Below, one piece after another: positions 24,889-34,525 of a stretch of 64,000 bases of DNA. Origin of the DNA: Geoglobus acetivorans (lineage in GTDB: Archaea; Halobacteriota; Archaeoglobi; Archaeoglobales; Archaeoglobaceae). Location: contig NZ_CP009552.1 of NCBI RefSeq assembly GCF_000789255.1, positions 434,001 through 498,000 on the forward strand, read 5' to 3'. Below the pieces are notes generated by a model. The model made no database searches. It saw nothing but the letters and a program-made list of their open reading frames with translations, and was not told where the DNA came from. A program made the translations under genes and the position numbers. The stretch's first letter is position 1, and the number at the start of each line of letters is the position of its first letter.

Positions 24889-26433
24889 GTGAGGTTGAAA
24901 CTCTCTTTTCGAAAAAAGGAAAAGGAAGAACCTGCCAGATCAGAAGCTGAGATGAGACTGGAAGAAGTCAAATCAGAAGAAGAGCCCGAATACGTTCTTG
25001 TAGAAGAATACTGGATAGATGAGCCTTTCTCCAAGATTCAAATAAGGTTCAATAAAGACACTCAGGAACATGTGTATTATGTTGTAGTTCCCAAGCTTGA
25101 TGGTTATCTGTTTTCCGTGTATTATGTTCTGAAAAATACTGTTGTGGAATACCTGGAAAGCGATGTGGAGCAGGTGGATGACAGAGTAAAGCATCTTGAA
25201 GAGATGTCGAGAAAGCTGCTGAAAGAACTTGGGATAGAAGTCGAGGAGGAAGATTTTCAGAAGATATTTTACCACCTCAAGTCCGACTTCATTGAATACG
25301 GCCCCATAACCCCCCTCATGAAGGACCGCCTGATAGAAGACATCTCCTGCAACGGCTACAACAAGCCCATATACATCTACCACCGCAACTACCAGAACAT
25401 CAGAACAAACCTCACCTTCAGAGAGGACGAGCTTGACATGTTCGTCATAAAGCTTGCCCAGATGTCGGGCAAGCACATAAGCATAGCCGAACCTCTCCTG
25501 GATGCATCCCTTCCAGACGGATCAAGAATCCAGATGACCTTGGCCAGGGAAGTCACGGACCACGGCTCCACATTCACCATAAGAAAGTTCAGAGAGGAAC
25601 CCGTAACTCCAGTGGATCTCATCGCCTGGGGAACCTTCAGCATAGAGCAGATGGCCTACCTCTGGCTCTGCATAGAGAACAAGAGGTCCCTCATCTTCGC
25701 AGGAGGAACTGCAAGCGGAAAAACCACGTCCATGAACGCCGTCTCAATCTTCATCCCGAGAAGCTCGAAGATAGTGACCATTGAGGACACGAGAGAGATA
25801 ATGCTCCCCCACGAGAACTGGATTCCCGCAGTCACAAGGGAAACAGGAAAGGTAGTGGACATGTACGATTTGCTGAGAGCAGCCTTGAGACAGAGACCCG
25901 AATACATAATAGTTGGAGAGGTCAGGGGAAAGGAGGCACTGACCCTCTTCCAGGCAATGTCCACCGGCCACACCACCTACTCAACCCTGCATGCCGACTC
26001 TGTCAACGGCGTCATCCACAGGCTTGAAAACCCGCCCATAAACGTCCCCAGAGCAATGATCGAAGCTTTGGACATAGTCAGCATACAGGCCCAGGTCTTC
26101 ATGGGCAAGAAGAGGGTGAGAAGAAACTTAGAGATAGCTGAAATCATAGGCGTTGACCCCCACACCAAGATCATGAGAACCACAACAGTCTTCACCTGGG
26201 ACTCAAGCAAGGACGAACACGTGATGGTCGGCAGTTCAAAGGCCCTTGAAGAACTCAGAATCATGAGGAACTGGTCGAGAAAGGAACTGGAACAGGAGCT
26301 TAAGAGAAGGGAAGCAGTCCTCAAATACATGCTCGACAAAAACATAAGAGACTTTAAGGAAGTCGCCAGAATAATTCAGACCTATCAGGTAGATCCGGAT
26401 AAGGTGGTGAGTGAATTTGGTATTCAGATCTGA
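24889..26433 (+). CDS. Type IV pilus/type II secretion ATPase (GspE/TadA family)
   Basis: A 514-residue secretion ATPase. FAGGTASGKTTSMNAV is Walker A, TIEDTREIMLPHENW the Asp box, IVGEVRGKEALTLFQAMSTGHTTYSTLHAD the Walker B and His box. An N-terminal domain with EYGPITPLMKDRLIEDISCNGYNKPIYIYHR precedes it. It would power assembly of an archaeal type IV pilus-like filament with the membrane platform that follows; no pilin lies in this window. Codon use changes sharply: from about 25265 to 26340 codons end mostly in C, while both ends are ordinary, suggesting conversion by a paralogue. Confidence 0.9.
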   Translation: MRLKLSFRKKEKEEPARSEAEMRLEEVKSEEEPEYVLVEEYWIDEPFSKIQIRFNKDTQEHVYYVVVPKLDGYLFSVYYVLKNTVVEYLESDVEQVDDRVKHLEEMSRKLLKELGIEVEEEDFQKIFYHLKSDFIEYGPITPLMKDRLIEDISCNGYNKPIYIYHRNYQNIRTNLTFREDELDMFVIKLAQMSGKHISIAEPLLDASLPDGSRIQMTLAREVTDHGSTFTIRKFREEPVTPVDLIAWGTFSIEQMAYLWLCIENKRSLIFAGGTASGKTTSMNAVSIFIPRSSKIVTIEDTREIMLPHENWIPAVTRETGKVVDMYDLLRAALRQRPEYIIVGEVRGKEALTLFQAMSTGHTTYSTLHADSVNGVIHRLENPPINVPRAMIEALDIVSIQAQVFMGKKRVRRNLEIAEIIGVDPHTKIMRTTTVFTWDSSKDEHVMVGSSKALEELRIMRNWSRKELEQELKRREAVLKYMLDKNIRDFKEVARIIQTYQVDPDKVVSEFGIQI

Positions 26434-28324
26434 GAATAGTTTTACCAAACTTGCGGACAAATTCTTTGGAGACCGGGCGAGAAGGAGACTTAGTGATTAC
26501 TATGACATGGGGCAGAAGCTTCAGCAGGCGATGATAAACATTCCGCCAGATGTGTATGTTGCGACTCAAATGCTGTTCTCGATTGCTCTGGCAGCGTTCG
26601 GCCTGATTCTCGGTGCAATCGTTGCGATAATCGTTTACTTCTTCGTTGAAATTCCAACATTTGACATATACTTTCCAGAACCTTTCCTGTCCTTCTGGCT
26701 GGCATACAGAAAGATATTCATAAGCCTGTTCCTTGCAGTGTTTCTCGGAGTTCTTTTCTTCATGATCGGGCAGTTCATCTTCGCCATCTATCCGGGATAC
26801 GTTGCCAGCGACAGGAAAAGCAAGATCGACAGACTCATGCCCAATGCGGTAATGTTCATGTACTCTCTAAGCTCGGGTGGCATGCCGCTCATTCAGATAT
26901 TCAAATCCATTGCGAGCTACGAGGATGTTTACAACGAGCTTGCAAAGGAATTCTCAAGGATCGTCCTGGAAATTGAGGAGCTCGGCCATGACCTTGTAAC
27001 AACTCTGACAAAGGCGGTTGAGCTGACGCCATCCAAAAATCTTGCTGACCTCCTTCAGGGTCTGATCACTATTATTGAGAGCGGAGGTGATTTTACCAGC
27101 TATTTCAGAGAGAGGTCTGACTACTATCTTGAAATGGCGAGACAGGATCAGAAAAGCTTTCTCGAATTCCTCAGCCTGATGGGTGAGAGCTACATAACTG
27201 CATTTGTAGCAGGACCGCTATTCTTGATCATCATCCAGACGGTTATGGCCGTCATGGGTGAAAGCGATGTTATGCTCCTTTATGCTGTTGTGTACATGAT
27301 AATACCCGTTGGAGCGTTCTTCTTTGCCTTTATAATAAAGCTCCTCACACCTGTGGAGGTGGGAAAGGCTCCGGTGATTCAGGAGAAGCATGTTCTCAGG
27401 AGAGAGATTGATGAGGACGTTATGAAGAAGTGGAACAGCTGGAAAATGAGAAAGAAGCTCAATCCAAAAGAGCTGTTTATTGAAAATCCTCCGGCTGTGT
27501 TTTTGATCTCCATCCCTCTCGCAGTGGCGTTTGCTCTGTTCGGCATAATGCAGTATACCTTTTCTCCAACCATTGACTGGTTCTTTCTGGTTGATGACAA
27601 CATCTTCATCTCGATTGTAATTGCTCTGCTCCCCTACGCTGTGGTTTATCAGATCAACAAAAGGAGAACCGGGATGGTTCTCAAATTCACGCCCGTTTTT
27701 CTGAACAGAATAGCCTCCATGAACGAAAGCGGTATGAATATCACAAGGGCGATAAGGACACTTGCAAAAACAGATACCACACCCTTGAGGAAGGAAATAG
27801 AGAAGATAAACAGGGATCTGGAGTGGAATATCAGCCTCGTTGATGCCCTGATCAGGTTTGCAAACAGACTCAGAACATTTGAACTCACGAGAACCACCAT
27901 TTTGCTTGTTGAGTCTCTGAGGAGTACACCAAATGTTACGGAGATCCTCAGAATTTCAGCAAAGGATGCGAGCAATGCCGAGCTTCTCAGGAGGGAGAGG
28001 ATAAAGAACATGTCGATGTACGTCATGATCATCTACATCAGTTTCTTCGTTTTCATTGGAATAGTGTACATCATCTCGACCACCTTCCTGTCCGTGCTTG
28101 CCGAGAGCACTTCAAAGGTGGCTGCGGCGGGAGGAGGATTCATGTCAATGGGGAGCATTGATGAGGAGTTTTACAAGGGAATCTTCATGCATGCGGCGGT
28201 TTTCCAGGGTCTGTTCGCCGGGCTGGTTGCCGGAGTGATGGGTGAGGGAGACTTCTCCTCTGGCGTCAAGCACTCACTGATCATGCTCATCTTTGCCTAC
28301 GTGCTTTTCACCGTCTTCATTTAA
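26411..28324 (+). CDS. Type II/IV secretion membrane platform, TadC-like, two T2SSF domains
   Basis: A 637-residue membrane protein with two T2SSF domains. The first has LMPNAVMFMYSLSSGGMPL around residue 140, the second FTPVFLNRIASMNESGMNI around 430. Groups of membrane spans flank them. It anchors the ATPase and guides pilin assembly. It overlaps the ATPase gene by 23 bases; GTG 26411 and TTG 26417 both fit the GGTGGTGA site. Its 3' end overlaps the convergent DMT transporter gene by 51 bases. Confidence 0.88.
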   Translation: MNLVFRSENSFTKLADKFFGDRARRRLSDYYDMGQKLQQAMINIPPDVYVATQMLFSIALAAFGLILGAIVAIIVYFFVEIPTFDIYFPEPFLSFWLAYRKIFISLFLAVFLGVLFFMIGQFIFAIYPGYVASDRKSKIDRLMPNAVMFMYSLSSGGMPLIQIFKSIASYEDVYNELAKEFSRIVLEIEELGHDLVTTLTKAVELTPSKNLADLLQGLITIIESGGDFTSYFRERSDYYLEMARQDQKSFLEFLSLMGESYITAFVAGPLFLIIIQTVMAVMGESDVMLLYAVVYMIIPVGAFFFAFIIKLLTPVEVGKAPVIQEKHVLRREIDEDVMKKWNSWKMRKKLNPKELFIENPPAVFLISIPLAVAFALFGIMQYTFSPTIDWFFLVDDNIFISIVIALLPYAVVYQINKRRTGMVLKFTPVFLNRIASMNESGMNITRAIRTLAKTDTTPLRKEIEKINRDLEWNISLVDALIRFANRLRTFELTRTTILLVESLRSTPNVTEILRISAKDASNAELLRRERIKNMSMYVMIIYISFFVFIGIVYIISTTFLSVLAESTSKVAAAGGGFMSMGSIDEEFYKGIFMHAAVFQGLFAGLVAGVMGEGDFSSGVKHSLIMLIFAYVLFTVFI

Positions 28325-29101
28325 TGCGATTATGACTGCCACCATGATCAGAACGGCTCCGATGAGCTGAACTCCTTCAAGCATCTCCCCAAAAATCATG
28401 AAGCCGATGAACCCCGCGACAACCGGCTCGATAAGGGCTATTAATGGGCCCTTATCGACTCTGGTTCTGCTCATGCCGTATGTGAGCAGGAGGAAGGGTA
28501 TTGCTGTAGAAATCAGGCCGAGACCGATAACAAGCGAAGGGTCTGCCGGCGTTATTCTGACAAACGGTATGGCCAGGAGTGTGGGGATGAGCAGGTTTGA
28601 GAAGGTTATCTGCAGTGAGGAGTACAGCTTTCCGAACCTGTTCAGAAGAATGAACAGCACAGCGTAGCTTATTCCTGATAGCATGCCCGCAATGATGCCT
28701 GTGTTGATATCGTTTTCCGGACTCAGTAGGAGATAGAGGCCAGATATCCCGAGAATAAGGGTGAACAGGCTTTTTTTAGAGAATTCTCCGGTGAATATTG
28801 TGTATGCTGTTACATAGACCGGCGCCATGTACAGCAGCAATGCGGCGGTTGCGGCGCTTAGCTGTGATATGGCAGTGATGTAGAAGAAAACAACACCAAA
28901 ATTGAAGAGACCCAGAATCAGCAGCCTGAGGCTGAAAGCTGGTTTTTCTCTCTTAACGAGCATGAATAGCGAGATGAAGAGGAACGCGATACCCGTCCTG
29001 TAAAACGTCATTGTGAGCGGGTGAAGGTTGAGTGATTTGATGAAATAGGGCAGAGTCCCCATGAGGACTGCAGACACCAGCACCGCAAGCTCTCCTCTCA
29101 T
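28274..29101 (-). CDS. EamA/DMT family transporter
   Basis: A 275-residue protein with ten predicted spans in two EamA repeats (LMGTLPYFIKSLNLHPLTMTFYR and GMLSGISYAVLFILLNRFGK). Substrate unknown. Its last 17 codons lie opposite the end of the TadC-like gene; both frames look genuine because each family's C-terminus reaches there. A hydrophilic tail (NEDGEKHVGKDEHDQ) is encoded by the overlap. Confidence 0.85.
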   Translation of the reverse strand: MRGELAVLVSAVLMGTLPYFIKSLNLHPLTMTFYRTGIAFLFISLFMLVKREKPAFSLRLLILGLFNFGVVFFYITAISQLSAATAALLLYMAPVYVTAYTIFTGEFSKKSLFTLILGISGLYLLLSPENDINTGIIAGMLSGISYAVLFILLNRFGKLYSSLQITFSNLLIPTLLAIPFVRITPADPSLVIGLGLISTAIPFLLLTYGMSRTRVDKGPLIALIEPVVAGFIGFMIFGEMLEGVQLIGAVLIMVAVIIALNEDGEKHVGKDEHDQ

Positions 29102-29185
29102 TCTTCAGCCGAATACTCTATTTGCATATAATCTTTTTTCTGCTGAACCGTTTATGTGCCAGTTTGAGCCACACTGATAGGCGAT

Positions 29186-29246
29186 AAAAAATTCTCCGCC
29201 TTTTGCGGAAAGGGGACGGTTTAACGCTCCCCACTGCCCTGATGTG
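29186..29246 (-). ncRNA. Possible small RNA with two hairpins and T-run
   Basis: On the minus strand hairpin GGGGA...TCCCC (29212-29232) is followed by TCCGC-AAAAG-GCGGA (29195-29209) and then six T residues at 29186-29191. A TATA-like GAAAATAAATG on the minus strand lies roughly 25 bases upstream of 29246. There is no K-turn, ACA or C/D box, so it matches no guide-RNA class. It could also be only a terminator-like structure. Confidence 0.3.
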
Positions 29247-29297
29247 TAGAATGATATCAACCGTTTCATTTATTTTCACCCAACACGAAATGTCTGC

Positions 29298-30800
29298 ATG
29301 GACATTCTGGTCGAACTTCTATCGCTGCTGCTGATTGCAATACTGATTGCCACCGCGGTAAAGTATATCCGCGTACCCTACACTATAGCCCTCGTTCTTG
29401 TGGGCATTGCGGTGGGGCTTTCGGGTCTATTTCCACCAATTCAGCTCACAGAAGAGTTGGTTTTCACTCTCATTCTTCCTCCCCTGCTGTTTGAAGGGGC
29501 ACTTGCGATGGACATCGGAGAGCTGAGGAGGAACCTTAAACCCATCCTCTCCCTCGCAACCCTCGGACTTGTTGTCTCTATACTGGTCACGGGGTATATT
29601 GTGAGTCTTGCGGGACTTCCTCTGCTTTTGGCCTTGATATTTGCCGCAATGGCATCTCCAACAGACCCGGTTTCAGTCCTTGCCACATTCAAGAAGCTCG
29701 GAGCGCCCAGAAAGCTGACGACAATAATGGAAGGAGAGAGCATAATAAACGACGGCACGGCCGTGGTAATATATTCGATACTGTTCGGTATGCTGGAAGG
29801 CACATCGACGCTATCCCAGGGTGTGATTGAGTTTTTCTTTGTGTGCGTGGGTGGTGCTATCATAGGTTTTCTGCTGGGGTACTCTGCCCACAGGCTTTTG
29901 AGGCACATTGACGATGCCCTGATAGAGGTTACACTCACGGTAATCCTTGCCTTTGGAACGTTCCTGGTAGCCGAGAGCCTCGGAGTTTCCGGGGTGATAG
30001 CGGTTGTTTCTGCAGGCCTCATTGCAGGTAATTACGGCACCGAGTTTTCAATGTCTCCGACAACGAGAATAACACTGGTCAACTTCTGGAGCGCAATAGT
30101 GTTCATAGTCAATTCCCTCGTCTTCATACTCATAGGCCTCGACACTCCGGTTTACAGGCTCGCAGACAACCTCTGGCTGGTCGGACTTGCTATACTTGCC
30201 GTTCTTGCCGGGAGAGCGTTTGTTGTCTATCCAACTTTGACGGCATTCCGGATGAACCTCCCGTGGCAGAACATAGTGTTCTGGGGAGGGCTGCACGGCA
30301 CCATACCGGTCGCACTCGCGCTGAGCTACGAAGGGCCCATGAGGGAAGAGATCGTCTCGATGGTTTTTGGGGTGGTCATATTCTCACTGGTGATTCAGGG
30401 ATTGAGTCTTGACATCTATGCGAGGAGAGTTTTCAGGAAAGACGAGAGCAGGGCCGAATACGAGGAGCTGAGGGCGAGGCTGTACAGCATCAGAAAGGCG
30501 ATGGAAGAGGTATCCAGGATGGCGACCAGAGGAGAGATTGACCACGAAGTTGCTGCGCAGACCATCGAAAGACTTGGTAAAATGGCGGAAAGTGTGAAAG
30601 CAAAGCTTTCCGTGGTCGTGGACAGAGAGAAGATACGGGAAGAGGAGTACAGAAAAGTCTGGAGAGAGGTTCTCGAAATAAGAAGAAGTGCCGTAGGTGA
30701 ACTCATTCGAAAGGGTATAATCGGCGAGGATGCTGGCGGGAGGGTAATGCGGGAGATTGACGAGGAACTGGTCGAGCTTGAAAGTGGCGAGAGCGAATAG
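29298..30800 (+). CDS. CPA1-type sodium/proton antiporter
   Basis: A 500-residue cation:proton antiporter. About twelve spans fill the first 385 residues, with LILPPLLFEGALAMD, FAAMASPTDPVSVLATFKK and MEGESIINDGTAVVIYS, the CPA1/NhaP-type ion site, and then WGGLHGTIPVALAL. A charged cytoplasmic tail of about 115 helical residues follows and may be regulatory. A TATA-like CATTTATTTT centred 27 bases before the ATG implies a leaderless transcript. Confidence 0.92.
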   Translation: MDILVELLSLLLIAILIATAVKYIRVPYTIALVLVGIAVGLSGLFPPIQLTEELVFTLILPPLLFEGALAMDIGELRRNLKPILSLATLGLVVSILVTGYIVSLAGLPLLLALIFAAMASPTDPVSVLATFKKLGAPRKLTTIMEGESIINDGTAVVIYSILFGMLEGTSTLSQGVIEFFFVCVGGAIIGFLLGYSAHRLLRHIDDALIEVTLTVILAFGTFLVAESLGVSGVIAVVSAGLIAGNYGTEFSMSPTTRITLVNFWSAIVFIVNSLVFILIGLDTPVYRLADNLWLVGLAILAVLAGRAFVVYPTLTAFRMNLPWQNIVFWGGLHGTIPVALALSYEGPMREEIVSMVFGVVIFSLVIQGLSLDIYARRVFRKDESRAEYEELRARLYSIRKAMEEVSRMATRGEIDHEVAAQTIERLGKMAESVKAKLSVVVDREKIREEEYRKVWREVLEIRRSAVGELIRKGIIGEDAGGRVMREIDEELVELESGESE

Positions 30801-30814
30801 CTTCGAAAATCAGG

Positions 30815-31738
30815 CTATAATTTTTCAGAGTTCATGACCTCAACCAGGTTCCAGCATATCATCAGCTTCGCAACCTCTGTGGAGCTTGCATACTCTCCAA
30901 CGTCCCACTTGAGCTTTTCTCCCGTCTCGTCCCTCAGAACGTCGAGGAGCGATTCGAAAATTTCCACGCTCAGAAAGCCATCCACGTCTATGAAGCTCGC
31001 CCTTCTTCCGTGGTAGTAGTCCGAGAAGAAGGATATGGCGAAATCCCTTTCTCCGGCCTTGATCATCCTCGAGAGGTCCAGTTTCAGGCCGACATGCTTC
31101 ATGTTCACCGAAAGGTTGGTGAAGACGAGCCTTACCCGGTACATCTCCTCCTGGGAGGACAGGTAGGCTATCCTTTCCGAGCTCTTCAGCATGCTGGGGT
31201 AGATCTTCACGATTGTGTCGGCATAGATTTTCTGGAAGTCCACGAATCTCTTGTAGTCCGGCTCCCTCAGGATTATCTCCCTGATGACGTCCTCTCTCCT
31301 GTAGCCTCTCTCCTCAACATCCCTTTTCAGCTTCCACATCCTCTTGATCTCTCTGGCAGGATCAACGAATATCCTGTAGTCGTAAATCTCGTTGAGCCCT
31401 TCGTAGAGGGTGTGCAGCCCCTCGGCGATCACGATTTCCCCTGGCTTAAAGGTCTCGCAGCACCTCCTCTCGCCGAGAGAGTGGTCGTAAACCGGCTTCT
31501 CAATCGCTTTTCCATCCCTGAGATTCAGCAGGTGCTCCCTGAACAGCTCCAGGTCAGTCATTTCAGGATTGAGGGGCGTTATTCCCCTCTCAAGCCTCTC
31601 CCTCCTGGACAGGGTGTGGTAGTCGTCCATGCTGAACGCTGCAACTCTTCCGGGAAACATCTTCCTGATGCCCTCGGCAAAAGTTGTTTTGCCTGAACCG
31701 CTGTCTCCGGCGATGCCTATCAGGAAAACCCTCCCCAT
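30815..31738 (-). CDS. prk: Archaeal phosphoribulokinase/uridine kinase family
   Basis: A 307-residue kinase. GIAGDSGSGKTTFAE is the P-loop (Walker A at 11-18), then FSMDDYHTLSRRERLERGITPLNP, KPVYDHSLGE and VIAEGLHTLYE, the phosphoribulokinase pattern. Archaeal PRKs make ribulose 1,5-bisphosphate for the form III RuBisCO-linked reductive hexulose-phosphate pathway in some Archaeoglobi and methanogens. RuBisCO is not in this window, so a uridine-kinase-like role is still possible, though the length favours PRK. Confidence 0.8.
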   Translation of the reverse strand: MGRVFLIGIAGDSGSGKTTFAEGIRKMFPGRVAAFSMDDYHTLSRRERLERGITPLNPEMTDLELFREHLLNLRDGKAIEKPVYDHSLGERRCCETFKPGEIVIAEGLHTLYEGLNEIYDYRIFVDPAREIKRMWKLKRDVEERGYRREDVIREIILREPDYKRFVDFQKIYADTIVKIYPSMLKSSERIAYLSSQEEMYRVRLVFTNLSVNMKHVGLKLDLSRMIKAGERDFAISFFSDYYHGRRASFIDVDGFLSVEIFESLLDVLRDETGEKLKWDVGEYASSTEVAKLMICWNLVEVMNSEKL

Positions 31739-31867
31739 CGGGAGGATTTTACACTGAAAAAAGAAAAGCTTTTCTCATTTCATCCCTGTGCTGAGGGCTG
31801 TTTTTGAGGTGTGTCTTCATGGCTCCACTACAGCGTTGGAGTGCATTGGGTTCCTGGATGTTCGGCA

Positions 31868-31889
31868 GAGTTTCCCGCCGCGGAAACTC
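31868..31889. other. Strong 8-bp hairpin in the trpA-prk gap
   Basis: GAGTTTCC and GGAAACTC flank a six-base loop. No T-run follows on either strand, so it is not a plain terminator. The 219-base gap holds no credible gene: the 69-aa frame at 31749-31958 on the minus strand begins on the trpA stop, but its composition looks random. Confidence 0.45.
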
Positions 31890-31957
31890 CTCCACAAAAT
31901 AGGGTGTAAATGGGCTCAGTGAATGTTTGAAAAACCCTGTGTGTCGATGGGCTTTCA

Positions 31958-32722
31958 TTAGCTTCCAGGATCGTCGGTCAGCCCTTTCGCAAGCTCCCTG
32001 ACTCTTTCCTCAATGTGCTTGTCCGCATCCTCCCCGTACATCTCAATAAGCTCCACTATCGCGCTGCCGACAATCACTCCATCAGCTCCAGCCTGAATCA
32101 GCGCTCTCACATGCTCCTCTTTGGAAACTCCAAATCCCACGCCGACAGGATTCCTGCAGATGGATTTTGCCCTGCTGAGGAGGTCGAACGCCCTCTCTCC
32201 GATTCTTTCTCTCTTTCCCGTGGTACCGTAATCAGAGGTGAGGTAAACGAATCCCGTGCTCGCCTCGTCAATGACCCTCAACCTCTCGTCCGTTGTGTTG
32301 GGTGAGGCTATGAAAATCGTTCTGATTCCGTGTTTTGTGCAGAGCTCCACGTATTCTCTGCTGCTGTCTGCTGGCAGGTCAACTGCAATTATCCCATCAA
32401 CCCCAGCCTCAGCTGAAAGCCTGATGAACTTCTCAACACCCATTCTGAATACGGGGTTGTAGTACGTCATCAGCACAACCTTCTTCTCAGAGTGGTCTCT
32501 GAACCCCCTGACGATCTCGAAGACGTCTCTTACTCTGAAACCTTTCTTCAAAGCTCTGATGCTGGCTTTCTGAATCACACTGCCATCGGCAACCGGGTCG
32601 CTGAAGGGAATCCCGAGCTCGATCACGTCGGAATACCTCTCAAGAACGAGCATGAAGTCCAGGGTTTTTTTCGGGCTGGGATCGCCTGCGGTGATGAATG
32701 TAACGAGCGATTTTTCAAGCAT
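31958..32722 (-). CDS. trpA: Tryptophan synthase alpha subunit
   Basis: A 254-residue TIM barrel that splits indole-glycerol phosphate to indole. [31 protein letters not shown] with the catalytic Glu, and [16 protein letters not shown] with the phosphate site are typical. Last gene of the trp operon; it overlaps trpB by eight bases. Confidence 0.96.
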   Translation of the reverse strand: MLEKSLVTFITAGDPSPKKTLDFMLVLERYSDVIELGIPFSDPVADGSVIQKASIRALKKGFRVRDVFEIVRGFRDHSEKKVVLMTYYNPVFRMGVEKFIRLSAEAGVDGIIAVDLPADSSREYVELCTKHGIRTIFIASPNTTDERLRVIDEASTGFVYLTSDYGTTGKRERIGERAFDLLSRAKSICRNPVGVGFGVSKEEHVRALIQAGADGVIVGSAIVELIEMYGEDADKHIEERVRELAKGLTDDPGS

Positions 32723-33881
32723 TTTCCAGCACCTCCATAACTATGCCCATATCCTTGTCCCCCCTGCCGGAGAGGTTCACCACGATTGCATCGTCCCTGT
32801 CAAGCTGCTCCGCGAGTTTCATCCCATATGCCAGAGCGTGGGCAGATTCGAGTGCTGGAATTATCCCTTCGGTCCTTGACAGCTCCATGAAGGCCGATAA
32901 TGCTTCCCCGTCTGATGCTGTCACGTACTCCGCCCTTCCTGTTTCCATGAGCCACGCATGCTCTGGCCCTACTCCCGGATAATCAAGCCCGGCAGAAATG
33001 CTGTGGGTGTCGAGAATCTGACCATCCTCATCCTGAAGGAAGTAGGATAGCATTCCATGCAGCACACCCTTCTCTCCTGCACTGAGGCTTGCAGCATGCT
33101 CCCCGCTCTCGATGCTCTTTCCTCCAGCCTCAACACCTATCAGCCTCACCTCTCTGTCTTCGATGAACTCGTGAAACGCACCGATGGCGTTGCTCCCTCC
33201 ACCGACGCACGCAATTATCGCCTTCGGCAGGCAGCCCTCGGTTTCGAGGATCTGGGCTTTGATCTCTTTCCCGATAACGGACTGAAAGTCCCTGACGATT
33301 GTGGGATAGGGGTGGGGACCTACCACAGAGCCAATGAGGTAGTGGGAATGTTCAAAGCTCCTGCTCCAGTCCCTCAGGGCCTCGTTTATCGCATCCTTGA
33401 GGGTTCTGCTTCCGCTTTTAACAGGAATGACGTTCGCTCCAAGCAGCTTCATCCTGAACACGTTCTGCCTCTGCCTCTCAACGTCCTCAGCTCCCATGTA
33501 CACGTCCACCTTCAGTCCGAGCTTCGCTCCGGCCATCGCAGTGGCAACACCATGCTGGCCCGCTCCCGTCTCAGCTATGAGCCTGCTCTTCCCCATGTGT
33601 TTCGCGAGAAGAGCCTGGCCGAGAGTGTTGTTTATCTTGTGCGCTCCGCTGTGTAGCAGATCCTCCCTCTTCAGGTATATCCTCGCCCCACCAGTTTTTT
33701 TGCTCAGATTCCTGGCATAGTAAAGCGGGGTGGGCCTTCCTGCGTAGCTCCTCAGCAGGTAATCAAGCTCTCTCCTGAACTCCTCACTTTCCTTAAGCTC
33801 CTCGTACTTCTCCTCCAGCTCCTCGAGCGGAGGTATGAGCATCTCGGGGACAAACCTTCCTCCAAACTCGCCAAATCTCAT
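32715..33881 (-). CDS. trpB: Tryptophan synthase beta subunit
   Basis: A 388-residue PLP enzyme. [18 protein letters not shown] opens the chain. [23 protein letters not shown] has the PLP lysine, [13 protein letters not shown] and [15 protein letters not shown] bind substrate and phosphate. Length and N-terminus are those of the TrpB1 type that pairs with TrpA. It overlaps trpF by four bases. Confidence 0.97.
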   Translation of the reverse strand: MRFGEFGGRFVPEMLIPPLEELEEKYEELKESEEFRRELDYLLRSYAGRPTPLYYARNLSKKTGGARIYLKREDLLHSGAHKINNTLGQALLAKHMGKSRLIAETGAGQHGVATAMAGAKLGLKVDVYMGAEDVERQRQNVFRMKLLGANVIPVKSGSRTLKDAINEALRDWSRSFEHSHYLIGSVVGPHPYPTIVRDFQSVIGKEIKAQILETEGCLPKAIIACVGGGSNAIGAFHEFIEDREVRLIGVEAGGKSIESGEHAASLSAGEKGVLHGMLSYFLQDEDGQILDTHSISAGLDYPGVGPEHAWLMETGRAEYVTASDGEALSAFMELSRTEGIIPALESAHALAYGMKLAEQLDRDDAIVVNLSGRGDKDMGIVMEVLENA

Positions 33882-34525
33882 CTGATCACCCTTTCTGAGA
33901 TTCCCGCCTTGACGTTTTTCACAAACCTCCTGACAAGGGATTCGTCCTTCCTGCCGTTTCTCTCAACCCCACCCGAAACGTCAACACCAATAGGCTTCAC
34001 GAATTCAACCGCCGATCTGACGTTCCCGGGATTGAGGCCGCCAGCAAGGATCACCCTTTCCACCTTTGCCACCTCCCTGCTCACTCTGAGATCGTGGAGC
34101 TCACCGGTGCCCCTCCCTGTGTCGAGGAGCGCGAAGTCGGGCTTGTACTGTTCGATTCTTCTGACTGTATTCTCGGCATCCCTTCTGAAGTCCCTGGAAC
34201 GCTTTGGTATCCTGAACGCTTTAATAAGCCTGAATCCGTGGTCTTTCAGCATTAGAAAATCACTCACAGGAAAAATCCCGGAATGGATCTGCAGACATTC
34301 TGCGTTTATTTTCCCTGCGGTTCTGCAGGCATCATCGAAGCTGCTGCATGTGAGAACAGCAAAGACGGGGATTGATGCCACCTCGATTATTTCTCTTGCC
34401 ACCCCATAATCTACAAATCTTTTAGAGCTGCTGTCCATAACGACTCCGGCAAAATCTGCGTACCTCTCAACGAACTCGAGCTCCTCGATGCTCCTTATGC
34501 CGCATACCTTCACGATCATCTGCAC
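33878..34525 (-). CDS. trpF: Phosphoribosylanthranilate isomerase
   Basis: A 215-residue TIM barrel. [13 protein letters not shown] carries the catalytic Cys near the start. [15 protein letters not shown] supplies the Asp, and [14 protein letters not shown] and [15 protein letters not shown] bind phosphate. It overlaps trpG by ten bases and trpB by four. Confidence 0.95.
   Translation of the reverse strand: MQMIVKVCGIRSIEELEFVERYADFAGVVMDSSSKRFVDYGVAREIIEVASIPVFAVLTCSSFDDACRTAGKINAECLQIHSGIFPVSDFLMLKDHGFRLIKAFRIPKRSRDFRRDAENTVRRIEQYKPDFALLDTGRGTGELHDLRVSREVAKVERVILAGGLNPGNVRSAVEFVKPIGVDVSGGVERNGRKDESLVRRFVKNVKAGISERVIR

Noticed and set aside
31749-31958. A 69-aa minus-strand frame starting on the trpA stop codon
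   Set aside because: The composition is irregular with no motif, a hairpin lies in its middle, and no relative is recalled; position alone is not enough.
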